A stretch of DNA of 64,000 nt from Mycobacterium sp. 852013-50091_SCH5140682 (GTDB taxonomy: Bacteria > Actinomycetota > Actinomycetes > Mycobacteriales > Mycobacteriaceae), in the NCBI RefSeq assembly GCF_001665685.1, contig NZ_LZTB01000065.1, positions 31,452-95,451 on the forward strand. Direction: 5' to 3'. The position numbers were made by a program, and so were the translations under genes. Below the pieces are notes generated by a model that worked only from the letters and a program-made list of their open reading frames with translations, searched no databases and was not told the DNA's origin. Shown piece after piece: positions 52,343 through 60,893 of this stretch. Every line of letters starts with the position of its first letter. Within the stretch, counting starts at the first letter, position 1.

Positions 52343-53212
52343 ATGGCCGACGACTGGGCAGAGGCGTTCGAAAGCGCCCGACCGCAGTTGCGCGGGGTGG
52401 CCTACCGCATGCTGGGTTCGCTCGCCGACGCAGAAGACGCCGTGCAAGAGGCCTGGCTGCGCCTGCACGGCACCGAGGCCGCTGCCGTGCACAATATCGA
52501 CGCCTGGCTGACCACCGTGGTGGCCCGGATCTGCTTGAACATCTTGCGCGCACGCCATGTCCGGCCACAGGAACAATCGCTGTCCACTCTGCCGGACCCG
52601 GTGATCGATCCGGCTGACGATGTGGACCCCGAACATCAGGCGCTGCTGGCCGATTCCGTCGGATTGGCACTGTTTATCGTCCTCGACCAGCTGGCTCCCG
52701 CCGAGCGCCTCGCGTTCGTATTGCACGACGTGTTCGCGGTGCCGTTCGACGACATCGCACCGATTGTCGACCGCACGGTGCAAGCCACCCGCAAACTCGC
52801 CAGCCGGGCCCGTCAGCGCGTCCAGTCAGCTGACGCGTCGCCGGATAGCGATCTGGCGGCCCAGCGCAAAGTCGTCGACGCGTTCTTCGCCGCCGCGCGC
52901 GACGGCGACTTCGACCAGTTGCTGGCCGCGCTGCATCCCGACGTCGTGCTGCACGGCGACTTCGGACCGGGCAACAGCCGCACGGAGCGCGGAGCCGACG
53001 CCGTGGCACGCCTTGCCGGGTTGTATGCGCGCGGCGGCGGTTCGGTACACCCGGCCACTGTCAACGGGGCGGCCGGTGCCGTGATCACAATGGCGGACCG
53101 TGTCGCAGCCGTGATGGGCTTCGTCGTCGTCGGCGGCAGGATCACCGAAATCGACGTGCTGGCCGAGCCGCAACGACTATCGCGCCTCGACGTCAGCGCG
53201 GTGATCGATTGA
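52343..53212 (+). CDS. ECF sigma factor, SigJ-like with SnoaL-type C-terminal domain
   Basis: A 289-residue sigma factor. Region 2 is PQLRGVAYRMLGSLADAEDAVQEAWLRL (split here only for reading), region 4 is LAPAERLAFVLHDVFAVPFDDIAPIV followed by RTVQATRKLASRARQRV. Residues about 185-285 form an NTF2/SnoaL-like domain (VVDAFFAAARDGDFDQLLAALHPD), the hallmark of SigJ-type (ECF41) factors, which use this domain instead of a separate anti-sigma protein. ATG 52343 follows AGGAG by nine bases and matches the family start; an ATG at 52316 overlapping doxX is possible. The DoxX neighbour is a common partner. Confidence 0.88.
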   Translation: MADDWAEAFESARPQLRGVAYRMLGSLADAEDAVQEAWLRLHGTEAAAVHNIDAWLTTVVARICLNILRARHVRPQEQSLSTLPDPVIDPADDVDPEHQALLADSVGLALFIVLDQLAPAERLAFVLHDVFAVPFDDIAPIVDRTVQATRKLASRARQRVQSADASPDSDLAAQRKVVDAFFAAARDGDFDQLLAALHPDVVLHGDFGPGNSRTERGADAVARLAGLYARGGGSVHPATVNGAAGAVITMADRVAAVMGFVVVGGRITEIDVLAEPQRLSRLDVSAVID

Positions 53213-53370
53213 CGGTGTCTGTTCCGTGCTGCGATACCGCTGGCGCGGCAAGGATTTTGAGCACTGACCGCCCCGCGGGACGCAGATCAGGCCTTCCCGC
53301 TGTTCCATACCCGATCGGCAGATCCCAAAACAGGCGCTGCGGGCAGTGCCGCGTGCACGCCCGATATTTT

Positions 53371-53808
53371 CTAGGCGTGCCGCTTGCCTGCGACCGATGT
53401 GCGGCCGGGGGCCGCGTTGAGCAGGTAACCCCACTGCCGACGCACGATCCGCAATGCCGGATGCAGTCGGTACGCCTCGCTCGTCACCTGCACCCCGGAG
53501 GCCATGTCCACCAGCGCCTTGGCCAGCTCATATGGCGACATCCGGCAGCTCTGGGCAACCTCGATCAGTTCGACGATTTCGTCTTCCCAGCGTCGGCACC
53601 GCAGGCCGACCAGGATTCCCGCGGCGAGACTGATCATCCGCATCTGCGCGTTGTAGCGCTTCTCTGAGCCCGGTACCGCTTCGTAAGTATCCAACGCTCT
53701 CTCCCGGACGACTCCGTCGCTGACCACCACGGATACCCACGCAGCAGTGCACGCAAACCGACCGCGGCGGTGCACGTCACGCGTCCAGGGATACTTGTAC
53801 CCACTCAT
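53371..53808 (-). CDS. ANTAR-like domain protein
   Basis: About 145 residues from the ATG at 53808. The middle (MRMISLAAGILVGLRC, then DEIVELIEVAQSCRMSPYELAKALVDMA) has the helical pattern and A-x-G-I-L signature of ANTAR RNA-binding antiterminator domains. A GAF or response-regulator domain usually found before ANTAR is missing; the preceding 50 residues are not recognised. The start codon overlaps the divergent gene's start in CATG, which is odd, so a later start (for example the GTG in VVVSDGVV) may be real. The assignment is by pattern only. Confidence 0.55.
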   Translation of the reverse strand: MSGYKYPWTRDVHRRGRFACTAAWVSVVVSDGVVRERALDTYEAVPGSEKRYNAQMRMISLAAGILVGLRCRRWEDEIVELIEVAQSCRMSPYELAKALVDMASGVQVTSEAYRLHPALRIVRRQWGYLLNAAPGRTSVAGKRHA

Positions 53809-54343
53809 GACCTCGATCACGGTGGACGACCTCAGGCCGGTATCCCTCTGGGCAGCGGACTGCGCCGAGCGTGCGCTTCCGTGCTTCGAGAACGTTGTGC
53901 CCGGCGACGTCCGTGCCCGCGACGCCATCGAGGGGGCGCGGGCGTTCGGGCGCGGGCAGCGGCGAGACACGCGTATGCGCACGCTCGCGTTTGCTGCGCT
54001 CAAGGCCAGCGGCGAGGTCGACGATCCAAGCGCCAAGGCCGCGGCGCGCGCGGCGCAGATGGCGGTCGCCGTGGCGTATACCCACCTCGACCTGACCGGC
54101 ATCGCGGCCGCACGGCAGACCATGCATCTGCTCGCGCCCGCCGTCTATGCCGCGCGAGCATGTGAATTGGCCAGCGGGAGCGCCGCAGCCCATAGGGAAA
54201 TCGATTGGGCCGCAACCCATTGCACAGCCCTGGTCCGTGACGTCGTCACCCGTATGCCGATCCCGCCGGCCGGACAGACCCCGCTCGGTGATCTCTACCG
54301 AGCCATCGACGCGGCGCTACGGTGCCCCGATATCGATCGATAG
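53807..54343 (+). CDS. Imm5-like putative immunity protein
   Basis: A 178-residue, mostly helical protein. LWAADCAERALPCFENVVPG, RARDAIEGARAFGRGQ and the alanine-rich AAARAAQMAVAVAYTHLDLTG match the pattern of the Imm5-like family, named from polymorphic toxin systems but often found alone in actinobacterial chromosomes. No toxin gene lies beside it. The ATG at 53807 overlaps the divergent ANTAR-like start. Function in this organism is unknown. Confidence 0.65.
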   Translation: MTSITVDDLRPVSLWAADCAERALPCFENVVPGDVRARDAIEGARAFGRGQRRDTRMRTLAFAALKASGEVDDPSAKAAARAAQMAVAVAYTHLDLTGIAAARQTMHLLAPAVYAARACELASGSAAAHREIDWAATHCTALVRDVVTRMPIPPAGQTPLGDLYRAIDAALRCPDIDR

Positions 54344-54373
54344 CTCTGGTGGACAAGCTCTTTCATGACGGCG

Positions 54374-54775
54374 TCAGGTTTGCGTCAGACGATCAAGCGC
54401 CGCCTGAAGTTTGACTGCGACCTCATCCGCGACAGCTTTGAGCGCCGGCTCGCCGGTCACCTGGACGAGCAGTTGCGGGTTCATCGCCTCGATATGAACG
54501 AGTCCCTCGCTGCTCGGATCACTACGCACAACGACGTTGCAGGGCAGCAGCAAACCGATCTGCCGGTCGACAGAGACGGCCTGATGCGCCAGCGGCGGAT
54601 TGCACGCGCCCAAGATCAGATAGTCCTCCATGTCCTCACCCAGCTTGGCCTTCAACGTTGCCTTCATGTCTATTTCGGTGAGGACACCGAACCCCTCACT
54701 GGCCAGGGATTCTCGGGTTCGCGCAACCGCATCTTCGAACGAGCAACGCAGGGTTGTCGACAGCGCGATACTCAT
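54374..54775 (-). CDS. DUF302 domain protein
   Basis: A 133-residue protein. SFEDAVARTRESLASEGFGVLTEIDM opens the DUF302 domain and LGACNPPLAHQAVSVDRQIGLLLPCNVVVR contains its conserved Cys-Asn-Pro and LLPCNV segments; EAMNPQLLVQVTG closes it. DUF302 proteins are small cytoplasmic or periplasmic proteins of unknown biochemistry, often induced with stress or redox genes. The ATG at 54775 is chosen for GGAGG six bases upstream. Confidence 0.88.
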   Translation of the reverse strand: MSIALSTTLRCSFEDAVARTRESLASEGFGVLTEIDMKATLKAKLGEDMEDYLILGACNPPLAHQAVSVDRQIGLLLPCNVVVRSDPSSEGLVHIEAMNPQLLVQVTGEPALKAVADEVAVKLQAALDRLTQT

Positions 54776-54913
54776 CGCTACCTCCTCTCGATGCCGGGTC
54801 GGCATTGTTCATGCTGACCACCATCATGCCGCCCTCGGGCGTCGTTTCCCACCGAAGTGACCTAGCGGTAATATGGCGAGCGTTCGGCACCCGCCGTGAG
54901 TGAGGAGAGCGCG

Positions 54914-55747
54914 TTGTCCCTTCGCCGCGCCATCGAAGAATTGGTCCAGCGCCGCACCCTGTTACCCGACCGAGTCGAGGCCGCACTCTCCGGCCCGGGC
55001 CGCGACGTCCGGGGTCTGACCGTGGTGGTCACGGGTGCATCCGCGGGCATCGGCCGGGAGGCGACGACGCAACTGCGGTCGCGCGGCGCCCGCGTCATCG
55101 GCGTGGCCCGGCGCGCCGACGAACTGCGTTCCCTCGCCGCGGAGACTGGCTGCGAGTGGCGCACGTGCGACCTGGCCGATGAACGTGCGGTCGCGCGGCT
55201 GCTCGACGATCTCGCCGACGAGAACGTCGACGTGCTGGTCAACAACGCCGGCCGGTCCATTCGGCGCCGCATCGTCGACGCCTCCGACCGGTTCCACGAT
55301 TACCAGCGGACGATGACACTGAACTACCTTGCCCCGGTACAGCTCACGTTGGGACTGCTGCCCGGAATGATCGAACGGGGCAGCGGCCAGATCGTCAACG
55401 TCTGCACCTGGGCCCTGCACGCCAACACTTTTCCGCGCTTCTCCGCGTACGCGGCATCGAAGAACGCATTGGCCATCTTCGGCCGCAGCCTAAACGCCGA
55501 ACGACCGCATCCCAACGTCCGCGCGACCAACGTCTACTTTCCGCTGGTGCGCACCGAAATGATCGCTCCGACAGCAGAATACACTTCAGCAGGCGCACTC
55601 TCGGCGCAGGAGGGCGGCCGGTGGATCGTCCGGGCCGTGACCCACCGGCCGGTCGAAGTCAACGCGGCGGTACTGCGGGCCCTGCTGCCGGCCATCGACC
55701 TGCTGTCCCCGTCCGCGGCGGATCGCACCATCGCGTCCATCACGTAA
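54914..55747 (+). CDS. short-chain dehydrogenase/reductase (mycobacterial SDR)
   Basis: About 277 residues. TGASAGIGREATTQL is the NADP-type glycine motif, NNAGRSIRRRI the structural motif, and YAASKNALAIFGRSL the catalytic Tyr/Lys helix. The N-terminal extension SLRRAIEELVQRR and the NVYFPLVRTEMIAPT segment are common in mycobacterial SDRs that follow acyltransferase or lipid genes. The TTG at 54914 has a strong GAGGAG six bases upstream; the GTG at 54896 lacks one and is the alternative. Lipid or keto reduction is possible; no substrate is evident. Confidence 0.83.
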   Translation: MSLRRAIEELVQRRTLLPDRVEAALSGPGRDVRGLTVVVTGASAGIGREATTQLRSRGARVIGVARRADELRSLAAETGCEWRTCDLADERAVARLLDDLADENVDVLVNNAGRSIRRRIVDASDRFHDYQRTMTLNYLAPVQLTLGLLPGMIERGSGQIVNVCTWALHANTFPRFSAYAASKNALAIFGRSLNAERPHPNVRATNVYFPLVRTEMIAPTAEYTSAGALSAQEGGRWIVRAVTHRPVEVNAAVLRALLPAIDLLSPSAADRTIASIT

Positions 55748-55802
55748 TCTTCGCGCGCCAGGACGGACCATTTGTGAGCGACGTCCGCTACGGTGACCAG
55801 TC

Positions 55803-56759
55803 GTGGCTGGGGCTGAATCGGATCCGGAGCGTTGGGGGCTGCTCGACGTCGGCGATGACAACCGCGTCTACTGGGAGACCCGAGGAATTCCCACCGGGAA
55901 ACCGGTGCTGATCGTGCACGGCGGACCGGGCAGCGGACGGTCCCGCACGGCCCACAAGATGTTCGACCAGACGGTGTTTCGGACCATCGCATTCGATCAG
56001 CGCGGATGTGGCGACAGCGTGCCAAGCGCCGCCGATCCGGCCACCGACATGGCTCACAACACCACCGAACACCTCCTCGACGACATGGAGGCGCTTCGGC
56101 GGCATCTGCGGCTGGACCGGTGGTTGCTCTACGGCGGGTCGTGGGCCTCGACGCTGATCCTGGCGTACGCCGAACGCTATCCGGAGCGCGTGAGCGGAAT
56201 CATCCTCATCGGCGTGACGATGACGCGGCCTCGCGAAATCGACTGGCTGTACCACGGATTGCGCCTACTTCTGCCCGTGGAGTGGGAACGCTTCCGCGCC
56301 GGAGTACCCGCTCCCGAACGCGACGACGACCTCGTCGAGGCGTATCGCCATCTCATGGAACACCCCGACCATGCGGTTCGCGAGCAGGCGGCGCGCGACT
56401 GGTGTGCCTGGGAGGATGCCGTGATCGCTCATGAGACGCAGGGAAACCCAGGTCAGTACAGCGCCAAGCCAGATGCGGCGAAGCTGGCCTTCGTACGCAC
56501 CTGCACCCACTTCTTCGCTCACAACGCCTGGCTGGAGGACGACGAGCTGCTGCGAAATGCGGATCGGCTCAGCGGGATTCCCGGTGTCCTCATCCACGGC
56601 CGCCTGGATCTGTCCGGGCCGCTGCTCACGGCGTGGGAGCTCGCCCAGGCCTGGCCCGACGCCGAGCTCAAGATCATTGAAGACTCCGGCCACACCGGCA
56701 GTCCCGCGATGCGCGCCGCGATCGAGGAGGCCGTCTCACGATTCGCCGCGGGTGCATGA
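55803..56759 (+). CDS. proline iminopeptidase (S33 family)
   Basis: A 318-residue alpha/beta hydrolase with the prolyl iminopeptidase hallmarks: oxyanion motif VHGGPGSGRSRTAHKMFD, FDQRGCGDSVPSA, the nucleophile elbow GGSWASTLILAYA, the acid in IHGRLDLSGP and the histidine in DSGHTGS. It releases N-terminal proline from peptides in the cytoplasm. All catalytic residues appear present and the length is normal. The start is a GTG with a weak upstream site. Confidence 0.9.
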   Translation: MAGAESDPERWGLLDVGDDNRVYWETRGIPTGKPVLIVHGGPGSGRSRTAHKMFDQTVFRTIAFDQRGCGDSVPSAADPATDMAHNTTEHLLDDMEALRRHLRLDRWLLYGGSWASTLILAYAERYPERVSGIILIGVTMTRPREIDWLYHGLRLLLPVEWERFRAGVPAPERDDDLVEAYRHLMEHPDHAVREQAARDWCAWEDAVIAHETQGNPGQYSAKPDAAKLAFVRTCTHFFAHNAWLEDDELLRNADRLSGIPGVLIHGRLDLSGPLLTAWELAQAWPDAELKIIEDSGHTGSPAMRAAIEEAVSRFAAGA

Positions 56760-56770
56760 CGGCCAGTAGC

Positions 56771-57775
56771 TCACGATGTGGGAGATGGTGCCGGATTGGG
56801 AGTCTGGCCGAGGTCGATGCAGTCGCTCATGCCATTGGACGCGGCATCTCGCTCGGTCAGTGCATCGAGACCGAACGTCGTCTCGCAGAATTTGAGAAGG
56901 CTGACATGGGAATTGAGCTGGCTGCTGACATGTCCTGCTTTGGCGTACGGCCCCACCACCAGGCATGGCACTCGTGATCCGTACCGGAAGGGCTGACCGT
57001 CGAACTCGGCCAGCTCGTCCGCCGGGCGCTGAGCGTGGGTGTGGTCCCAGTTCTCGACGACGGGCGGGTCGACGTGGTCGTACCAGCCGCCCCAGTCGTC
57101 CCACGTGATGAAGATCGCGACGCGGTCCCAGAGGCCGCCCGAGACGATGGCCTGGATCTGCTGCATGGTCCATGTCATGCCGTCAGTGACGTTCTGCGTG
57201 GGATGTTCGGACAGGTCGGGCTTGCCGTCCCCGTATACCCAAGACACAGCGGGAAGCTTGCCCGCCCGAGCGTGGACGGCGAACAGGTCGCGTCCGTGGT
57301 TGTTTCCGTGGCTGTTCAGGCCGGCGATGTAGGCGAAGGCGTACCCGCCGTAGTTGCCCCATGTCAGACCCGCCTTCTCCAAGACCGCAGGGAGCGAAGG
57401 CAACTGGTAGCGATCAGACGGGGTGGGGCGATAGTGATGGTGGGGGTTGTTGATCACCGGGGAGTCAGCGCTTATCAGCATCAAGTGGTTCGGCGTCGAC
57501 GGGCCGGCAACTTCGGAGAAGTAGTTGTCGCACAACGTGAATCGACGGGCCAGGTCGAAATAGTCCGGAATGTCGGCTTCGGTGTACTGGACTTTGTGCT
57601 CGGTGTCGCCCGCGCGTGCCATCCAGGCCTGATGGCGGTGATCGGGGTCGGCCGGCGGCGGGTTCTGCGCACGGTCCAGGGTCGCGCCGTCGGCACCGGG
57701 AAAGGTGCCGAAATAGTTGTCGAAGGTGTGGTTCTCCTTGACGATGATCACCACGTGTTCGATCTGGCCGGCCAT
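56771..57775 (-). CDS. phosphoesterase family protein (phospholipase C/acid phosphatase-like)
   Basis: A 334-residue phosphoesterase (PF04185 type). HVVIIVKENHTFDNYFGTFP is the diagnostic N-terminal metal-binding segment, NHLMLISADSP follows, and TWDDWGGWYDHVDPP carries the second set of metal ligands. Secreted relatives are phospholipases C and acid phosphatases, but this protein starts directly at MAGQIEHVV with no signal peptide, so it is predicted cytoplasmic. GGAGGG a few bases upstream fixes the ATG. The substrate is unknown. Confidence 0.85.
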   Translation of the reverse strand: MAGQIEHVVIIVKENHTFDNYFGTFPGADGATLDRAQNPPPADPDHRHQAWMARAGDTEHKVQYTEADIPDYFDLARRFTLCDNYFSEVAGPSTPNHLMLISADSPVINNPHHHYRPTPSDRYQLPSLPAVLEKAGLTWGNYGGYAFAYIAGLNSHGNNHGRDLFAVHARAGKLPAVSWVYGDGKPDLSEHPTQNVTDGMTWTMQQIQAIVSGGLWDRVAIFITWDDWGGWYDHVDPPVVENWDHTHAQRPADELAEFDGQPFRYGSRVPCLVVGPYAKAGHVSSQLNSHVSLLKFCETTFGLDALTERDAASNGMSDCIDLGQTPNPAPSPTS

Positions 57776-57857
57776 CGAGCCCTCCTATCCGCGGATTACG
57801 GCTCCAGTGTTGTCCGGGTACACCGGACACCGCTGTGAACGCGCGATGAACATCGCG

Positions 57858-59096
57858 TCACGGATGCAGCGAGGTGCCTGCGACGACGAGTTCGACGCGG
57901 CGGGCGGCTTCGTAGTCCCCCGCCAGTTCCGCCGTCACGCTGCGCACCTGCTCGTAACCCGTGAGTGCCAGAAACGTCGGCGCGCGGCCGTAGGACTTCA
58001 TCCCGACGACATAGATGTCGGGTTCATCCGGGTGCGACAGCTCCACCACGCCATGCGGCGGGACGCTGGAACAGGTATGTACGTTCGGGTCGATCTGGGC
58101 CGCCAGTTTCAGCGGGGCCTGCAAAACCGGGTCGAGGGCCAACCGCAGCTCCGACAGGAACGACAGGTCCGGGCGAAAACCGGTGAGCCCCACGATCGCA
58201 TCGGCGGCGGGTAAGGCACGTCCGTCCTCGGCGACGAGAACCGCTCGGGCGCCGTCCACTTCGATACGTTCGGTGCGGAATCCGCTGACCACCGTTAACA
58301 ACCCGTCCTCGGCCGCTTCACGGACCCGCGTGCACAATGCACCCCGCTGAGGTAGCGCGGTGTCCGCAGGCCCACCGAACGCATCGCCCACCCCGCCGCG
58401 ACGAAGCGCCCAGGTGACACGCGTCCTCCTTTCCTGGTGCACCGTCTCGGCGAGCCCGATGATCGCCGTCATCGCCGAGTGCCCGCTGCCGACCACCACC
58501 ACGTGGCTGCCCGCCCACGACGCGGCCTGCTCAGGCGACGGCGGAACATACGTCACCAAACCTGCGGCAGCCGCGAGGTGTTCGCCTACGGCCGAGATGC
58601 CGTCGGAACCAATGGGGTTGGGCTGGCCCCAGGTCCCGGATGCATCGATCACGGCACGGGCACACAACCGCGATTCCGCTCCGTCCGCGCCCGTGAGATG
58701 AACGACGAACGGAGCCTCGTGCCGTCCCGGAGTGAGAACGCGATCATGGCCTTGCCGCGATACGCCAGTCACCCGCACGCGGTAGCGCACCCGCTCGCCG
58801 AGGATATCTGCCAGCGGGGCAAGGTAGTTGGCGACCCACTCGCGGCCACTCGGGTACCCGGATGTCGGTGCCGTCCAGCCTGTCGGCGCCAACAGCGCGG
58901 CCGCGACACCGTCGATCAACTCGGGCCAAGGCGAGAACGTATGCACGTGCCCCCACTCCGCAATGGCCGCTCCCGGGCCGGCTCCGGCCTCGATCACGAC
59001 GGGTTCCAGACCTCGCCGCAACAAGTGAGCCGCTGCGGCCAGGCCCTGCGGTCCGGCCCCGATCACCGCGACCGGCAGCTCTGATGAGGCGTTCAT
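57858..59096 (-). CDS. FAD/NAD(P)-binding monooxygenase-like protein
   Basis: A 412-residue flavoprotein. AVIGAGPQGLAAAAHLL is the FAD motif, and VVVVGSGHSAMTAIIGLAE near residue 190 is the NADPH motif, as in flavin-containing monooxygenases and lysine/ornithine N-hydroxylase-like enzymes. AIVGLTGFRPDLSFL and PDIYVVGMKSYGRAPTFL close the FAD domain. The Baeyer-Villiger fingerprint is not present. It overlaps the permease gene by four bases (ATGA), suggesting that it acts on an imported amine or amino acid; this is inference. Confidence 0.82.
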   Translation of the reverse strand: MNASSELPVAVIGAGPQGLAAAAHLLRRGLEPVVIEAGAGPGAAIAEWGHVHTFSPWPELIDGVAAALLAPTGWTAPTSGYPSGREWVANYLAPLADILGERVRYRVRVTGVSRQGHDRVLTPGRHEAPFVVHLTGADGAESRLCARAVIDASGTWGQPNPIGSDGISAVGEHLAAAAGLVTYVPPSPEQAASWAGSHVVVVGSGHSAMTAIIGLAETVHQERRTRVTWALRRGGVGDAFGGPADTALPQRGALCTRVREAAEDGLLTVVSGFRTERIEVDGARAVLVAEDGRALPAADAIVGLTGFRPDLSFLSELRLALDPVLQAPLKLAAQIDPNVHTCSSVPPHGVVELSHPDEPDIYVVGMKSYGRAPTFLALTGYEQVRSVTAELAGDYEAARRVELVVAGTSLHP

Positions 59097-60586
59097 TTGG
59101 TCACCGCGCGATCGATATCGAAGAGGTCATCGCCGGGTTGATGTTGCAGCACTTCAGGTTTCACCCGCCAGAGGTAGGTGAGGTATGCCCCGCCGATGAG
59201 GACCAGGCCGACGATGACCCAGACCGGCGCCAGTGAGTCAGAAGGTGCAATGACCATGAACATCACCAGGACCGACCAGACGAACGCGCCCACGGCGACC
59301 GGCATCTCGAAGCGGCCCAGGTCGAATGCACCTTCTCTGCGACCGAGCCGCTTACGTACCGCCAGGTACAGCAGGATGGTCATGCTGTAGAGCAGCGTCT
59401 CGTTGAGTGTCCCGGCCTGGATGAGTTTCAGGAGCGCAGATCCGGGCAGAACCACCATCAGCAGGACTCCCAGCGCGAAGTACAGAATCGTCGCCGGGAT
59501 CGGCGTCTGCGTACGCGGATTGACCCGCCGCATCAGGCGGTGACCAGGGAATCGGCCGTCACGCGCCATCGCGAACACGATGCGGGCACACGTCACGATG
59601 ACGACCAGGCCACCGCCGAAGAACGCGAAAATGATGCCGACCAGCAGCACTCGCTCCACCACCGGCCCCAGGCGATCATGGATGATCAGGGCGACCGACG
59701 ACTCGCTCGCACTGACGCGAGGGATGTCTTTGATCGAGATGGTCAGCACGATCAGAAACACCATGCCCAGCAGCCCGGACGCGATGACCGATCCCACGAT
59801 CGCGCGGGGGACGCTGCGGAACGGGGCTTTGGCCTCCTCGGCCATGTTTGCGCCGACCTCGAAGCCCTGCAGCGTGGTCATGCCCATCAGCATGGCCAGC
59901 ATCAGGCCGCCACTGATACCGAAGTAGTTCGCGGTGTGCTCGGCGACACCGAGTGAGGTGAGGTTACCGGGCGAAGCCGTTCCGGTGACAACGATGACGA
60001 CCACCAGAGCGATGCCCAGCGCAATGACGATGACGAATTCCAGTCCCACTGCGGCCGTGTTGATCATGCTCATGATCCGGGTCGAGGCGATTGCGATCGC
60101 GACCTGGACGGCGAGCGCCGCAAGAGTGATCAACCGTGCTGTGTTCTCGTTCGGCGGGATGCCGAAGAGAGGCATGAACGCCGTGTTCGCGAGCGCCGAG
60201 TCGATCGCTGCGACGGTGATTCCACCACCGCAGACCGACAGCCACCCGTATACCCAGCCGATCTTGGGGCTGGCCAGCCGAGAGCCCCACTGGTAAGACG
60301 AGCCGGTCAGCGGGATGCGGGCGGCGAACTGTGCATACACCAGTGCGATCAGCAACTGCCCGGCTAAAGCGATGGGCCACAACCAGATTCCGACCGGACC
60401 CGCACTACGCAGCACGTCGTCGTACGTACTGAAGATCCCGATCGCCACCGACATGGACGCGAACGAGATCGCAAAAACCTGAAATCCGCCCAAACTTCGT
60501 TTGAGCTCCGGCTGATACCCGCAGTCCTCGCAGAATGAGTCGGCGGCGGTCTCACCGGTTACCGGAACTTTCGTCACCTCAGCCAT
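59093..60586 (-). CDS. APC-family amino acid/amine permease
   Basis: A 497-residue membrane protein with about 12 hydrophobic helices. LGGFQVFAISFASMSVAIGIF and PLTGSSYQWGSRLASPKIGW are characteristic of the amino acid/choline (GABA permease-like) transporters, including the broken helix 1 motif. It imports an amino acid, amine or GABA-like compound with protons or by exchange. ATG 60586 is chosen for GGGAG six bases upstream. It is the first gene of a two-gene operon with the flavoprotein. Confidence 0.88.
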   Translation of the reverse strand: MAEVTKVPVTGETAADSFCEDCGYQPELKRSLGGFQVFAISFASMSVAIGIFSTYDDVLRSAGPVGIWLWPIALAGQLLIALVYAQFAARIPLTGSSYQWGSRLASPKIGWVYGWLSVCGGGITVAAIDSALANTAFMPLFGIPPNENTARLITLAALAVQVAIAIASTRIMSMINTAAVGLEFVIVIALGIALVVVIVVTGTASPGNLTSLGVAEHTANYFGISGGLMLAMLMGMTTLQGFEVGANMAEEAKAPFRSVPRAIVGSVIASGLLGMVFLIVLTISIKDIPRVSASESSVALIIHDRLGPVVERVLLVGIIFAFFGGGLVVIVTCARIVFAMARDGRFPGHRLMRRVNPRTQTPIPATILYFALGVLLMVVLPGSALLKLIQAGTLNETLLYSMTILLYLAVRKRLGRREGAFDLGRFEMPVAVGAFVWSVLVMFMVIAPSDSLAPVWVIVGLVLIGGAYLTYLWRVKPEVLQHQPGDDLFDIDRAVTK

Positions 60587-60893
60587 TACGGCTCCCGTCT
60601 GTGAAACGGTGGGACGGCATGGCCGGCCCGGGCTTGACGCAGGGTCACTCCGCGGATCAGTCAGACCACTCGCCACCGGATGTTATGTCTCGATGCTTTG
60701 CGGCAAACCCGTTTCGCACATAAATTGACTAAACTGATAATTTTCTGTGGACGCTCATGGTTCCCAGATCCTTGCCATCGCGAACATCTGGAACTCGCCC
60801 CTGCCGAACCCGGTCGCTTGCGCCTTTGCCATACCCATCTCGTGATGGCATCCGGCAAATTACGATGCGCGTCAACCGGCGAGAGGCTCTGGC
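60587..60893. other. 307-base divergent intergenic region
   Basis: Between the permease and the SGNH hydrolase. It has an AT-rich stretch at about 60715-60745 (CATAAATTGACTAAACTGAT) that is a promoter candidate. No gene or RNA is visible. Confidence 0.5.
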
